64,000 nt of DNA from Corynebacterium uropygiale. GTDB lineage: Bacteria > Actinomycetota > Actinomycetes > Mycobacteriales > Mycobacteriaceae. The stretch covers positions 124,001 to 188,000 of the forward strand of contig NZ_JAKGSI010000002.1 in the NCBI RefSeq assembly GCF_021568315.1. Direction: 5' to 3'. The translations under genes were made by a program, and so were the position numbers. Shown here one piece after another: positions 41,446-50,947 of the stretch. The notes below the pieces were generated by a model. The model was not told the origin of the DNA. It did no database searches and saw only the letters and a program-made list of their open reading frames with translations. How positions within the stretch are numbered: position 1 is the stretch's first letter; every line of letters begins with the position of its first letter.

Positions 41446-42660
41446 ATGACGAAGCGCATCCTCATCCTTGGATCTACAGGTTCGATTGGCACCCAGGCGC
41501 TCCAGGTTCTCGACGCCCACCCGGAGCTCTTTGAGCTGGTAGGGATCGCAGCGCACGGCTCGCGCCCGGAGCTCATCGTCGAGCAGGCCAGGCGCTGGAA
41601 TCTTCGGCCTGAGCAGGTGGCGGTGGCTGATGCGGAGGCTGCGCGCGTCGTGTCCGAGGCGCTGGGCGGCCGAGTACTGGAGGGGGAGCAGTCGGCGGCG
41701 GAGCTGGTCCGTGCCGCGGCGGCAAGCGATACTCCGCCGGAGACGGTGCTCAATGCCCTCGTCGGCTCCTTAGGTTTGGCCGCAACGCTGGCGATCATCG
41801 AGGAGGGCGCGACCCTCGCGCTCGCGAACAAGGAATCCCTCGTGGCGGGCGGCCGTCTGGTGACCGGCCGGGCGCGGCCGGGGCAGATTGTCCCCGTGGA
41901 CTCGGAGCACTCGGCGATGGCCCAGTGCCTCCGGGCGGGTTCGGCGAAGGATATCCGCCGCTTCGTGCTCACCGCGTCGGGCGGGCCCTTCCGCGGGTGG
42001 AGCCGCGAGGACATGTGGGATGTCACGCCGGCCCAGGCGGCGGCGCATCCCACGTGGTCGATGGGGCAGATGAACACGCTGAACTCCGCCACCCTGGTGA
42101 ACAAGGGCTTGGAGCTCATCGAGGCCACGCTGCTCTTCGATATTGACCCGGACATGATCGAGGTGACGGTGCACCCGCAGTCGATCGTTCACTCCATGGT
42201 GACCTTCGCTGATGGAGCGACCATCGCCCAGGCCTCTCCGCCCTCGATGCTCATGCCGATCTCGCATGCCCTGGCGTGGCCGGAGCGCGTCCCGGATGTG
42301 CAGCCCCGGCTCGACTTCGCCGAGTCTCACACGTGGACCTTCGCCCCGGTGGACAACGAGGCCTTTCCCGCGGTGGAGCTCGCCCGCACGGCCGTCCGGC
42401 AGGGCGGCGTGCTGCCGGCCATCTACAATGCGGCCAACGAGGAGGCCGCGGCCGCCTTCCTCGAGGGGGTCATTCACTTCCCGGAGATCGTCGATATCGT
42501 TGCCGATGTGATGAACTCCTCAGCGGCGACGGCGCCCGGCTTCGCCACCGAGACCGAGGGCGGCGCCGGGGACGTCCGAGTGGTTCTTGAGGCGGAGAAG
42601 GCCGCCCGGGCCCTCGCGCAGGAGGAGATCGGGCGACGCACGTCGAGGAATGAGAGGTAG
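41446..42660 (+). CDS. dxr: 1-deoxy-D-xylulose 5-phosphate reductoisomerase
   Basis: Cytosolic NADPH enzyme of 404 residues for the second step of the non-mevalonate isoprenoid pathway. [15 protein letters not shown] is the NADPH loop, [12 protein letters not shown] and VPVDSEHSA the metal and substrate region, and [10 protein letters not shown] the flexible-loop flank. The start ATG at 41446 gives the family N-terminus [19 protein letters not shown], 6 nt upstream, could be a leaderless -10. It is followed by rip1 after 6 bp and then ispG, so two isoprenoid steps are clustered. Confidence 0.97.
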   Translation: MTKRILILGSTGSIGTQALQVLDAHPELFELVGIAAHGSRPELIVEQARRWNLRPEQVAVADAEAARVVSEALGGRVLEGEQSAAELVRAAAASDTPPETVLNALVGSLGLAATLAIIEEGATLALANKESLVAGGRLVTGRARPGQIVPVDSEHSAMAQCLRAGSAKDIRRFVLTASGGPFRGWSREDMWDVTPAQAAAHPTWSMGQMNTLNSATLVNKGLELIEATLLFDIDPDMIEVTVHPQSIVHSMVTFADGATIAQASPPSMLMPISHALAWPERVPDVQPRLDFAESHTWTFAPVDNEAFPAVELARTAVRQGGVLPAIYNAANEEAAAAFLEGVIHFPEIVDIVADVMNSSAATAPGFATETEGGAGDVRVVLEAEKAARALAQEEIGRRTSRNER

Positions 42661-42666
42661 GAACAC

Positions 42667-43878
42667 GTGGGAGCGTACATCCTGGGAGTTCTCCTTTTTG
42701 CTCTCGGTATCGCGGTGACCATTGCTCTCCACGAGTGGGGCCACCTCACGGCGGCGCGCGCCTGCGGCATGAGGGTCCGTCGATACTTCATCGGATTCGG
42801 GCCGCGGGTCTGGTCCTTCCGGCGGGGCACGACGGAATACGGGCTCAAGGCTGTCCCGCTGGGGGGCTTCTGCGAGATCGCGGGCATGACGGCCCAGGAT
42901 GAGGTCACGGCGGAGGAAGCCCCGCACGCGATGGTGAATAAACCCTGGTGGCAGCGGATTATCGTGCTGCTCGGCGGGGTGATCATGAACGTCCTCATCG
43001 GCTTCATCATTATCTATGGGGTGGGCTTGAGTAACGGTCTGCCGAATCCGGATGCCGATCCCGCGCCGGTCGCCCTCGAGACGGTCTGCGCCGCGGACCA
43101 GCTCCCCGATGGCAGCCTCGCTCGCTGTAGCGGTGAGGGGCCGGCGGCCGCGGCCGGGATCCAGCCAGGGGATCGCGTGCGCGTGGTGGAAGGGCAGCAG
43201 ATCACCAGCTTCGGCCAGGTGCGGGACATCGTCATGGCCCACCCCGGGGAGCGGGTGAGCGTCGAGGTGGAACGAAACGGCCAGCCGCTCACCCTCCACA
43301 TCGACGTCCAGAGCGTGCAGCGCCTCGACGCTGACGGCACCCTCCGCGAGGTGGGGGCCATCGGCCTCACCGGCGGCACCGGGCCCGATGCCGTGAAGAA
43401 GTACGGGCCGATCGAGGGCATCGGCCCCGCCCTCCGCTTTTCGGGGCAGTTCTTCGACGCCACGGTGAAGGGGCTCCTCTCCCTCCCCGGGAAGGTGCCT
43501 GGCGTGGTGGCCTCGATCTTCGGCGCGGAGCGGGCCGTCGATAGCCCCATGAGCGTGGTGGGAGCCTCGCGCGTGGGCGGGGAAATGGCCGAGCGCAGCA
43601 TGTGGACGATGTTCTGGATGATGCTCGCCAACCTCAATTTCTTCCTCGCCCTCTTTAACCTCGTGCCGCTGCCGCCGCTCGACGGCGGGCACATCGCCGT
43701 CGTGCTGTGGGAGAAGCTGCGCGACGGGGTGCGGCGGATGCGGGGCCTTCCCGCGCTCGGGCCGGCGGACTACACGCGCCTCATGCCGCTCACGATGACG
43801 ATCGCCGCGCTGCTGGTCAGCCTGGGCGTGGTGGTCATCGTGGCGGACGTCGTCAACCCGGTTCGGCTCTTCGGCTGA
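42667..43878 (+). CDS. rip1: Site-2 intramembrane metalloprotease Rip1/RseP
   Basis: M50 zinc protease of 403 residues that cleaves membrane-bound anti-sigma factors. HEWGHLTAAR in the first helix gives HExxH. A PDZ domain with GIQPGDRVRVVEGQQI lies at about residues 160-200. FNLVPLPPLDGGH near residue 335 is the third zinc ligand motif (LDG). The GTG start is 6 bp after dxr. The dxr-rip1-ispG order is the usual actinobacterial one. Confidence 0.94.
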   Translation: MGAYILGVLLFALGIAVTIALHEWGHLTAARACGMRVRRYFIGFGPRVWSFRRGTTEYGLKAVPLGGFCEIAGMTAQDEVTAEEAPHAMVNKPWWQRIIVLLGGVIMNVLIGFIIIYGVGLSNGLPNPDADPAPVALETVCAADQLPDGSLARCSGEGPAAAAGIQPGDRVRVVEGQQITSFGQVRDIVMAHPGERVSVEVERNGQPLTLHIDVQSVQRLDADGTLREVGAIGLTGGTGPDAVKKYGPIEGIGPALRFSGQFFDATVKGLLSLPGKVPGVVASIFGAERAVDSPMSVVGASRVGGEMAERSMWTMFWMMLANLNFFLALFNLVPLPPLDGGHIAVVLWEKLRDGVRRMRGLPALGPADYTRLMPLTMTIAALLVSLGVVVIVADVVNPVRLFG

Positions 43879-43959
43879 GAGGGGCGCTTCGGGGTGTAGA
43901 ATTTTCTTCGCGGTGACCGTTGCTCCGCATACGCTGTCTAGAGGAGATTGAAAAACATC

Positions 43960-45123
43960 GTGTCTCAACCCATTGGACTTGGACTTCCGGACGCCCCGCC
44001 GCCAACCCTGGCCCCTCGGCGGAAAACTCGCCAGCTCATGGTGGGCTCTGTGGGGGTCGGCTCGGATTATCCCGTGTCGGTCCAGTCAATGACCACGACG
44101 AAGACTCATGACATCAACGCCACGCTCCAGCAGATTGCGCAGCTGACGGCGACGGGCTGCGATATTGTCCGTGTGGCCTGCCCCAAGACGGTGGACGCCG
44201 ACGCGCTGCCCGCCATCGCGGCAAAGTCTCCCATCCCGGTGATCGCCGACATTCACTTCCAACCGAAGTACATCTTCAAGGCCATCGACGCCGGCTGTGC
44301 CGCAGTTCGCGTGAACCCGGGGAACATCCGGGAATTCGATGGCCGCGTGAAGGAAGTGGCCAAGGCGGCCGGCGATGCCGGCATCCCCATCCGTATCGGC
44401 GTGAACGCGGGTTCCCTCGATAAGCGGCTGCTGGAGAAGTACGGCAAGGCCACCCCGGAGGCGCTCGTCGAGTCGGCGATGTGGGAGGCCTCCCTCTTCG
44501 AGGAGCACGGGTACGGGGACATCGCCATCTCGGTGAAGCACAATGACCCAGTGGTGATGGTGGAGGCCTATCGTCAGCTCGCTGCGAAGACGGACTATCC
44601 GCTACACCTCGGTGTTACGGAGGCCGGCCCGGCCTTCCAGGGGACCATCAAGTCGGCCGTCGCTTTCGGTTGGCTGCTGGGCTCTGGTATCGGGGATACG
44701 ATCCGCGTCTCCCTCTCGGCGGACCCGGTGGAGGAGATCAAGGTGGGGGACCAGATCCTCCAGTCGCTCAACCTCCGCCCGCGGAAGCTCGAGATTGTCT
44801 CCTGCCCCTCCTGCGGCCGGGCGCAGGTGGATGTGTACACCCTCGCCAACGAGGTGACGGCCGGGCTCGAGGGGATGAAGTTCCCACTGCGCGTCGCCGT
44901 CATGGGCTGCGTGGTCAATGGGCCGGGTGAGGCCCGCGATGCTGACCTGGGCGTCGCCTCGGGCAACGGCAAGGGGCAGATCTTCGTGAAGGGCGAGGTC
45001 ATCAAGACCGTGCCAGAATCCCAGATCGTCGAGACCCTCATCGACGAGGCCATGCGCATCGCCGAGGAAGAAGGCTGGGAAGAAGAAGACGGCGTCTCGC
45101 CGTCGGTCAAGGTTACACGCTAG
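43960..45123 (+). CDS. ispG: 4-hydroxy-3-methylbut-2-enyl diphosphate synthase
   Basis: Iron-sulfur enzyme (GcpE) of 387 residues, making HMBPP from MEcPP in the non-mevalonate pathway. The N-terminal TIM barrel shows [19 protein letters not shown] and [11 protein letters not shown]. The C-terminal cluster ligands lie in [10 protein letters not shown] and [10 protein letters not shown]. The start is taken as GTG at 43960, giving [18 protein letters not shown] at 43948 is too close to GAGGAG. It follows rip1 with an 81-bp gap. Confidence 0.96.
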   Translation: MSQPIGLGLPDAPPPTLAPRRKTRQLMVGSVGVGSDYPVSVQSMTTTKTHDINATLQQIAQLTATGCDIVRVACPKTVDADALPAIAAKSPIPVIADIHFQPKYIFKAIDAGCAAVRVNPGNIREFDGRVKEVAKAAGDAGIPIRIGVNAGSLDKRLLEKYGKATPEALVESAMWEASLFEEHGYGDIAISVKHNDPVVMVEAYRQLAAKTDYPLHLGVTEAGPAFQGTIKSAVAFGWLLGSGIGDTIRVSLSADPVEEIKVGDQILQSLNLRPRKLEIVSCPSCGRAQVDVYTLANEVTAGLEGMKFPLRVAVMGCVVNGPGEARDADLGVASGNGKGQIFVKGEVIKTVPESQIVETLIDEAMRIAEEEGWEEEDGVSPSVKVTR

Positions 45124-45172
45124 ACGATTGGGGGCTGGGGTGCGCCTCCCGGGGGCGTCTCGTGCGCGGTGT

Positions 45173-45178
45173 TACTCT
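45173..45178 (+). promoter_or_regulatory. Extended -10 of pbp (leaderless)
   Basis: TGT-TACTCT, 7 nt before the ATG at 45186. Confidence 0.6.
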
Positions 45179-45185
45179 TCCGTGC

Positions 45186-47006
45186 ATGAAAAGGCTTGCA
45201 TCCATCGTGCTGAGCGCGGCTCTGGGGGCCACGAGCCTTGTCGCGTGCACGCCTCGTCCGAATGACCCGGAGCCAGTCGCCACGGCCGTGCTCGAGGCGC
45301 TCGCGGCCGATAAGCCCGAGGATGCGGGCCAGTACATCGATCAGTCGGAGGCGGCGGAGGACATCATCCGCCGCAGCTTCGACGGTCTCCAGGCGGAGGG
45401 TCTCGAGACCAATCTGACAGATATCGACGTCCGGGAGAATGTCGCGACGGCGCACTATCACCTGCGCTGGATCCTTCCCCGCGAGCGGGAGCTCTCCTAT
45501 GACACGGAAATGCTGCTCACCCTCTCCGATGGGGAGTGGACCGTGCGCTGGCGTCCCAGCATGATTCACCCGCAGCTCGCCGCGCACCAGCACCTTGAGC
45601 TGCGCTCCGTCGCGGCGGAGCCCGCGAGCGTCATCACCTCGGACGGGGCGTCGGTGCTCGTCCCGGGGAGGCAGCATAGGGTTGTCGTCGACACGGATCA
45701 GCTGGCCACGGATGAGCAGCGCCGCTCGGTGGCGTACACGATCTCCCGGACCCTCGACGCGATCCACCGGGAGGATGCTCACCAGCCCACGGTGTCGGCG
45801 GAGGAGCTCAAGGGGGAGCTGGCGAAGCACACGGGCTCCTATTCGGTGGCCCTTGTGGCGGATCGTTTCGGGGCACAGCTGCGCACGGCCGTGAGCGCCC
45901 AGCCGGCGGTGCGGATCAATGAGGAAGCCGCGATGATCAACAAGGATCCGGAGTTTGCCCCGGACATCATGGCGCGGGTCAATCGCATCGTGGCGGATGA
46001 TGTGCAGGGCAATAATGGGTGGAAGGTCTCGACGGTGTCCGCCGAGGGGGCGGCCTACACCGACGTGGATTACCACGCCCCGCAGCCCGCCCCCGCCATC
46101 CGGGTGAGCCTCGACCACAAGGTGCAAAATGCCGCCCAGGCGGCGGTGAACACGCGCTCCTCGATGGAGGCGATGATGGTGGTCATCCGGCCGTCGACGG
46201 GGGAGATCCTCGCCGTCGCGCAGACCCCGGAGGCGGATAAGCACGGGGACCTGGCACTCATGGGGCAGTACCCGCCCGGCTCGGTGTTCAAGATCATCAC
46301 GGCGAGCGCCGGCATCGAGCACCAGGGCCTGGGCCCGGGCGCTTCCGTGCCCTGCCCGTCCACCATGGACATTGGGACACGCGTGGTGACGAACTACGCG
46401 GGCTTCGGGCTGGGGACGGTGCCGCTACAGACGGCCTTTGCCCGCTCCTGTAACACGACCTTCGCGGACATCTCCAGCCGGCTTGCGCCCTCTGAGCTGC
46501 AGGAGGAGGGGAGGAAGTTCGGGATCGGGGTGGACTATGAGATCCCCGGCCTGGACACGCTGACCGGGAGCATCCCCAAGGGGGAGGATGAGCTCGCCCG
46601 CACCGATGCCGGCTATGGCCAGGGGGATGACCTCGTGAGCCCCTTCGGCGTGGCGCTCGTTGCGGCCACCGCGGCGGCGGGGCACACGCCCACACCCGTG
46701 CTCATCCAGGGCCACCAGACTGAGGTGAAAAACGGCGCGGATGCGCCCTCGCAGCACGTCATCGACGGTCTCAGGCCGCTCATGCGGGCCGTCGTCACCC
46801 ACGGAACGGCGACCGGGATGAAAGCCGGCGGCGAGATCTACGCCAAGACGGGCGAGGCGGAGTTCGACGGCGGGTCGCACGCGTGGTTCGCCGGGTACCG
46901 GGATGATCTGGCCTTCGCGACGCTGGTGGTCCGCGGCGGAGGATCGGAGTCCTCGGTGGCGGTCACCGACGAGTTCTTCCGGCTGCTAGACGCGCCAGCC
47001 GAGTAG
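45186..47006 (+). CDS. Lipoprotein class B penicillin-binding protein
   Basis: A 606-residue transpeptidase that cross-links peptidoglycan outside the membrane. It starts with a lipoprotein signal (ASIVLSAALGATSLVAC, Cys about 21). A MecA_N-like NTF2 domain (about 28-145) and a dimerisation region come next. The transpeptidase domain has SVFK (about 366), SCN (about 420) and KTG (about 556). All three active-site motifs are intact. Being a lipoprotein with a MecA_N domain resembles low-affinity PBPs, though resistance cannot be inferred. The start is leaderless by promoter position. It follows ispG and precedes map. Confidence 0.93.
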   Translation: MKRLASIVLSAALGATSLVACTPRPNDPEPVATAVLEALAADKPEDAGQYIDQSEAAEDIIRRSFDGLQAEGLETNLTDIDVRENVATAHYHLRWILPRERELSYDTEMLLTLSDGEWTVRWRPSMIHPQLAAHQHLELRSVAAEPASVITSDGASVLVPGRQHRVVVDTDQLATDEQRRSVAYTISRTLDAIHREDAHQPTVSAEELKGELAKHTGSYSVALVADRFGAQLRTAVSAQPAVRINEEAAMINKDPEFAPDIMARVNRIVADDVQGNNGWKVSTVSAEGAAYTDVDYHAPQPAPAIRVSLDHKVQNAAQAAVNTRSSMEAMMVVIRPSTGEILAVAQTPEADKHGDLALMGQYPPGSVFKIITASAGIEHQGLGPGASVPCPSTMDIGTRVVTNYAGFGLGTVPLQTAFARSCNTTFADISSRLAPSELQEEGRKFGIGVDYEIPGLDTLTGSIPKGEDELARTDAGYGQGDDLVSPFGVALVAATAAAGHTPTPVLIQGHQTEVKNGADAPSQHVIDGLRPLMRAVVTHGTATGMKAGGEIYAKTGEAEFDGGSHAWFAGYRDDLAFATLVVRGGGSESSVAVTDEFFRLLDAPAE

Positions 47007-47011
47007 GGGAC

Positions 47012-47017
47012 TACGAT
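47012..47017 (+). promoter_or_regulatory. -10 box of map (leaderless)
   Basis: TACGAT, 7 nt before the ATG at 47025. It contains the alternative ATG at 47016, which is therefore unlikely to be the start. Confidence 0.5.
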
Positions 47018-47024
47018 GGCCACC

Positions 47025-47894
47025 ATGTCAGAACGTGCGCCATTGAAGCAGGAGAAGCCCACCCCGATTCGCAAGGTCCCTGAGAGCATTGAGAGGCCGG
47101 AGTACGCCTGGAAGGACTCGGTCCAGGAGAACGTCGGCGAACCGTATGTGCAGACGCCGGAAACGATTGAGAAGATGCGTGAGGCCTCGCGCATCGCGGC
47201 GAATGCCCTGGCTGCGGCCGGTGCCGCGGTGAAGCCTGGTGTGACGACCGATGAGATTGATCGGGTGGCCCACGAGTACATGTGTGACCACGGCGCCTAT
47301 CCCTCGACGCTCGGCTATCGGGGTTTCCCCAAGTCGTGTTGCGTGTCCCTCAATGAGATCGTGTGCCACGGGATTCCGGACACCACGGTGATTGAGGATG
47401 GAGACATCGTCAATATCGATGTGACGGCCTACAAGAACGGCGTGCATGGTGACACGAACGCCACGTTCCTGGCCGGCAACGTGAGCGAGGAGCACCGGCT
47501 CCTCGTCGAGCGGACGCGCGAGGCGATGATGCGGGGCATCAAGGTGGCCAAGCCGGGGCGTGAGATCAACGTCATCGGGCGCGTCATCGAGTCCTATGCC
47601 CACCGCTTCGGCTATACCGTTGTCCGCGACTTCACCGGACACGGCGTGGGGCCCACCTTCCACAACGGGCTCGTGGTCCTTCACTATGACTCCATGGCCT
47701 ACCGGGACATCCTCGAACCCGGGATGACGCTCACCATCGAGCCCATGATTAACCTCGGTGGGCTGGACTACACCATCTGGGACAACGACTGGACCGTGCA
47801 GAACACGGATTACAAGTTCTCCGCCCAGTTCGAGCACACCATCGTCATCACCGAGGACGGCAACGAAATCCTCACCATTCCCGACGAGTCCTAG
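47025..47894 (+). CDS. map: Methionine aminopeptidase type I
   Basis: Cytosolic metalloprotease of 289 residues that removes initiator Met. The N-terminal 40 residues form the extension seen in mycobacterial MetAP1c (with a PxxP-like [16 protein letters not shown]). The catalytic core shows [50 protein letters not shown] and [10 protein letters not shown], which carry the five metal ligands. The start at 47025 is chosen by the TACGAT-7-ATG spacing. Its 3' end overlaps a convergent membrane gene by 23 bp. Confidence 0.96.
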   Translation: MSERAPLKQEKPTPIRKVPESIERPEYAWKDSVQENVGEPYVQTPETIEKMREASRIAANALAAAGAAVKPGVTTDEIDRVAHEYMCDHGAYPSTLGYRGFPKSCCVSLNEIVCHGIPDTTVIEDGDIVNIDVTAYKNGVHGDTNATFLAGNVSEEHRLLVERTREAMMRGIKVAKPGREINVIGRVIESYAHRFGYTVVRDFTGHGVGPTFHNGLVVLHYDSMAYRDILEPGMTLTIEPMINLGGLDYTIWDNDWTVQNTDYKFSAQFEHTIVITEDGNEILTIPDES

Positions 47895-48336
47895 ACCGCG
47901 GGGCATCCTCCCGGGGCCCACGGCCCGGGAGGTGAAGGACACCGCCGGCCAGACAACAGAGGCCGGCCAGGGGCACTACCACGGAGGACGCCGTGATGAG
48001 TGCCCCATTGAGCTGTCCGCCGGCCACCCACACCGCGGCTGCGTGAAGCGCCCCGACCCCCAGGATGAGCAGACCGCCGATGCCGGAGAAGATGCTCCCG
48101 GCACGGGAGTGGCCGTCGACGTGCTCCCGGAAGAGCCCCTGGGCGTTCAAGAAGGCTGTGCAGCAGAGCACCCCGGCGAGGGGAATCGCGAGCACATGGG
48201 CCTTCGTGAGGCTGGGGCCGAGAGAGGCGAGGATGAGGCAGAGCCCCGTGGCGAGCGAGGTGAGGGAGGCGATGAGGCGTCGGCGCCGCGCGGCGGCAGC
48301 TGGCGGTCGCTGGCGCGTGCTCGTGGCAACGGCCAT
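47872..48336 (-). CDS. Hypothetical four-helix membrane protein
   Basis: A 154-residue protein of unknown family. It has a basic N-terminus ([13 protein letters not shown]), four hydrophobic segments ([72 protein letters not shown]) and a charged tail. It starts 3 bp after the mtr stop on the same strand, so it is probably cotranscribed with mtr. No function can be given. Confidence 0.65.
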   Translation of the reverse strand: MAVATSTRQRPPAAAARRRRLIASLTSLATGLCLILASLGPSLTKAHVLAIPLAGVLCCTAFLNAQGLFREHVDGHSRAGSIFSGIGGLLILGVGALHAAAVWVAGGQLNGALITASSVVVPLAGLCCLAGGVLHLPGRGPREDAPRSRTRREW

Positions 48337-48339
48337 CGC

Positions 48340-49743
48340 CTAGAACTCCAGGCCCAGGAGGGCGTTTTCGATGACCTCGGGGAGGGCGGGGTGGATCCAG
48401 TACTGCGAGGTGGCTGCATCCCGAACGTCGATGTCAAAGACCATGAGGGTGATGAGCTGCTGGATCAGCGTGGAAGCCTGGGGCCCAATGAGGTGGGCGC
48501 CCAGCAGCTTGCCCGTCGAGCGGTCCGCGATGAGCTTGACGAACCCCGTGGTGTCCTCCATGGCCCAGCCATAGGCGACGTCCCCGTAGTTCTGGATCTT
48601 CACCGTGATATCGAGCCCCTTCTCCCGGGCCTCGTCCTCGGTGAGTCCGACGGTGGCGATCTGCGGGTGGGTAAAAATGGCCGCCGGGACGTGCGTGTGC
48701 GGCATGGGGCGCAGGTCCTCCGGGTGGAGGACGTTGTGGCGCACGGCCCGCATCTCGGCGTTAGCCACGTGCTTGAGGAGGTAGGGGGAGGAGACATCGC
48801 CGAGGGCCCACACGCCGTCGGCGCTCGTGCGGCCATAGTCGTCGACGACGATCCGCCGCCCATCCTCATGGAGATCGATGCCCGCGGCCTCGGCGCCGAG
48901 CAGGTCGCCGTTGGGGATGCGGCCGGTGGCCACGAGCAGCGCCTCCGCGCGGACCGTGCTGCCGTCGTCGAGGGTGAGCTCGACGCCGTCCTCGACGTCG
49001 CGCGCAGCGGAAACCTCCACGCCGGTGCGCATGTCGTAGCGCTGCGCGATGATCTCATTGATGCGCTGGGACACATCCTGGTCCACGGTGCGCAGAAGCT
49101 GCTCGGAGCGGTTCACAATGGTCACCTTCGTGCCGAGCGCGTCGAAGACGTGCGCGAACTCGAGGGCAATGTATCCGCCGCCCATGATGATGAGGGAGGA
49201 GGGCTGCTCGGGCAGCCGCATGATGTCCTCGCTGGTGTGATAGGTGACGCCGGACTCGGCGATGACGGGGAGGACCTGGGGGCGGGAACCGGCGGCAATG
49301 ATGATGGTGTCGCCGCTGATGACGCGCCGCTCCTCGCCCTGGCCCGTCTCGATGGTCTTGGGCCCGATGAAGCGCGCGTGCTGGTCGTAGACGTCGATGT
49401 TGGGGGTCTCCGGGCCGCGGCGGTAGGCCTCGCCGCCCTCCGCGATCTGGTCGATGCGCTTGTGGAAGACGCGCTCGACGATGCTCGGCCAGTCCACCCG
49501 ATCGACGTGGCCGTGGACCCCGAGGGCACCGCCCTCGCGGGTCTCGTAGGCGATATCCGCAGCGTGGACATACATCTTGGTGGGGATGCACCCCACATTG
49601 AGGCAGGTCCCGCCGAAGCGCCCCTCTTCGATGATGGCGATGGATTGGTCATCAAACTCCGGGGTCGGGATGGAATTCCCCGATCCCGTTCCGATGATGA
49701 TGAGGGAGTAATGCTTGTCCACGGGCATTGTGCTCACGTTCAA
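48340..49743 (-). CDS. mtr: Mycothione reductase
   Basis: FAD-dependent disulfide reductase of 467 residues that keeps mycothiol, the actinobacterial glutathione substitute, reduced with NADPH. IIIGTGSGNSIP is the FAD loop and GGTCLNVGCIPTKM the redox-active disulfide. MGGGYIALEFAHVF is the NADPH loop, and the C-terminal YWIHPALPEVIENALL carries the catalytic His-Glu. GTGSGNS after the first strand is typical of Mtr rather than lipoamide dehydrogenase. The start is uncertain: TTG 49743 has the best-spaced GAGG, while GTG 49737 and ATG 49728 give the more usual N-terminus. Confidence 0.92.
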   Translation of the reverse strand: MNVSTMPVDKHYSLIIIGTGSGNSIPTPEFDDQSIAIIEEGRFGGTCLNVGCIPTKMYVHAADIAYETREGGALGVHGHVDRVDWPSIVERVFHKRIDQIAEGGEAYRRGPETPNIDVYDQHARFIGPKTIETGQGEERRVISGDTIIIAAGSRPQVLPVIAESGVTYHTSEDIMRLPEQPSSLIIMGGGYIALEFAHVFDALGTKVTIVNRSEQLLRTVDQDVSQRINEIIAQRYDMRTGVEVSAARDVEDGVELTLDDGSTVRAEALLVATGRIPNGDLLGAEAAGIDLHEDGRRIVVDDYGRTSADGVWALGDVSSPYLLKHVANAEMRAVRHNVLHPEDLRPMPHTHVPAAIFTHPQIATVGLTEDEAREKGLDITVKIQNYGDVAYGWAMEDTTGFVKLIADRSTGKLLGAHLIGPQASTLIQQLITLMVFDIDVRDAATSQYWIHPALPEVIENALLGLEF

Positions 49744-49788
49744 TCCGTTCCTCGTCGAGGGGTCAGTTGCGGTGTCTGGATGTTGATC

Positions 49789-50802
49789 CTAGTCGAGCGT
49801 CGTGTGCAGCCATCGCAGCGTGGCGGCGAAGGCCTCGGCGCGCGCCTGCGGCGTCGAGCAGAACACATCGTGGCGGGCGCCGTCAATTGTTCGCACGGTG
49901 ACATCGCGGCCGAGCAAGGGGGCTCGACGGCGAATCTGCTCCACATCCAGCACGGTATCCGCCGTGTCCGCGGCCGCGGAGTAGGGCTGGTTGAGCCACG
50001 AGGTTGAGGAGCACAGGGTGAGCGTCGGCACCCCAACATCGACGTGGTGGGCGTGTACCTCCCGCTGGCCGAGGAGAATGGCGCGGAGCCAGCCCAGGTA
50101 TTTGTCGTGACCCTCGAGGGGCTTGAGCGCGAGGTCATAGTCCCATTCTCCGTGGTAATCGCGGTGGAGGGACTCCCCGTAGCAGGTGAGCTTCCCGCCG
50201 GGGATCTCGATGTTCGGCTTGCGGGCCCCGAGGGCGATAGCCACCGGGGTGCCGAGGGTGACGAGGAGGCGGGGATACATCATGTCCAGCCAGGGGCTGT
50301 TGAGCACCAGGGCGGAGATGTGCGCGTGGCGCTCATCGCCCCGGGTGGCAAGCGCGCTCAGCCAGAGCGGAACGATGAGGCCGCCCGTCGAGTGGGCGAG
50401 GGGGATGATGTGCTCGTGGCCGGCGCCGCGGAGGGCGTCCACGGCGGCGTCGAGGTCGGGGAAGTAGTACTCGAGGTCAGTGGTGTAGTGCCAGCGCTGG
50501 CCAGGGCGGTGGCTCCGGCCGCACTTGCGAAGATCCACCGCGTAGAACGCGAAGCCGTGCTCGTGGAAGAACTCGGCCACGTGGGTCTGGAAGAAGTAGT
50601 CCGTCATTCCATGAACCCAGAGGAGCGCCGGGCGCTGCTCCCACTCGGGGGCGGCTGCGTCGGCGGGGTGATAGCGCACGACGGTGCAGCAGACGTCGCT
50701 CTCGCTGTCGGGATCCTCCCCTAGGGGGAGGGTGAGCGACTGGTAGGGGGTGCCGAGGATGTCCGATTCCCAATCGGGCCACTCGGGGTGTGCAGATGTC
50801 AT
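49789..50802 (-). CDS. Alpha/beta hydrolase (lysophospholipase-like)
   Basis: A 337-residue alpha/beta hydrolase. ALLWVHGMTDYFFQTH gives the oxyanion region, and AHSTGGLIVPLW (about residue 150) the nucleophile elbow, here S-T-G-G rather than the common G-x-S-x-G start. GARHDVFCS near the C-terminus supplies the catalytic His. It has no signal peptide, so it is cytoplasmic. The resemblance is to serine-aminopeptidase/lysophospholipase-type proteins; substrate unknown. The start at 50802 has TACACT 8 nt upstream. It is divergent from mqo. Confidence 0.85.
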   Translation of the reverse strand: MTSAHPEWPDWESDILGTPYQSLTLPLGEDPDSESDVCCTVVRYHPADAAAPEWEQRPALLWVHGMTDYFFQTHVAEFFHEHGFAFYAVDLRKCGRSHRPGQRWHYTTDLEYYFPDLDAAVDALRGAGHEHIIPLAHSTGGLIVPLWLSALATRGDERHAHISALVLNSPWLDMMYPRLLVTLGTPVAIALGARKPNIEIPGGKLTCYGESLHRDYHGEWDYDLALKPLEGHDKYLGWLRAILLGQREVHAHHVDVGVPTLTLCSSTSWLNQPYSAAADTADTVLDVEQIRRRAPLLGRDVTVRTIDGARHDVFCSTPQARAEAFAATLRWLHTTLD

Positions 50803-50810
50803 GTTGTCCC

Positions 50811-50816
50811 AGTGTA
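50811..50816 (-). promoter_or_regulatory. -10 box of the hydrolase gene
   Basis: TACACT on the minus strand, 8 nt before the ATG at 50802. Confidence 0.45.
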
Positions 50817-50947
50817 GGGGGGAATGAGCGGGGGTGGAAGTTGGGGCGCGTTCCCCTGTTAGGGGTCTTATTGATCTCAAACATGGGGGAGGGGAGTAGA
50901 GTAAATGGGCAAAGAAACGACGCAACTCTCCTAAGGGGTAGATCTTC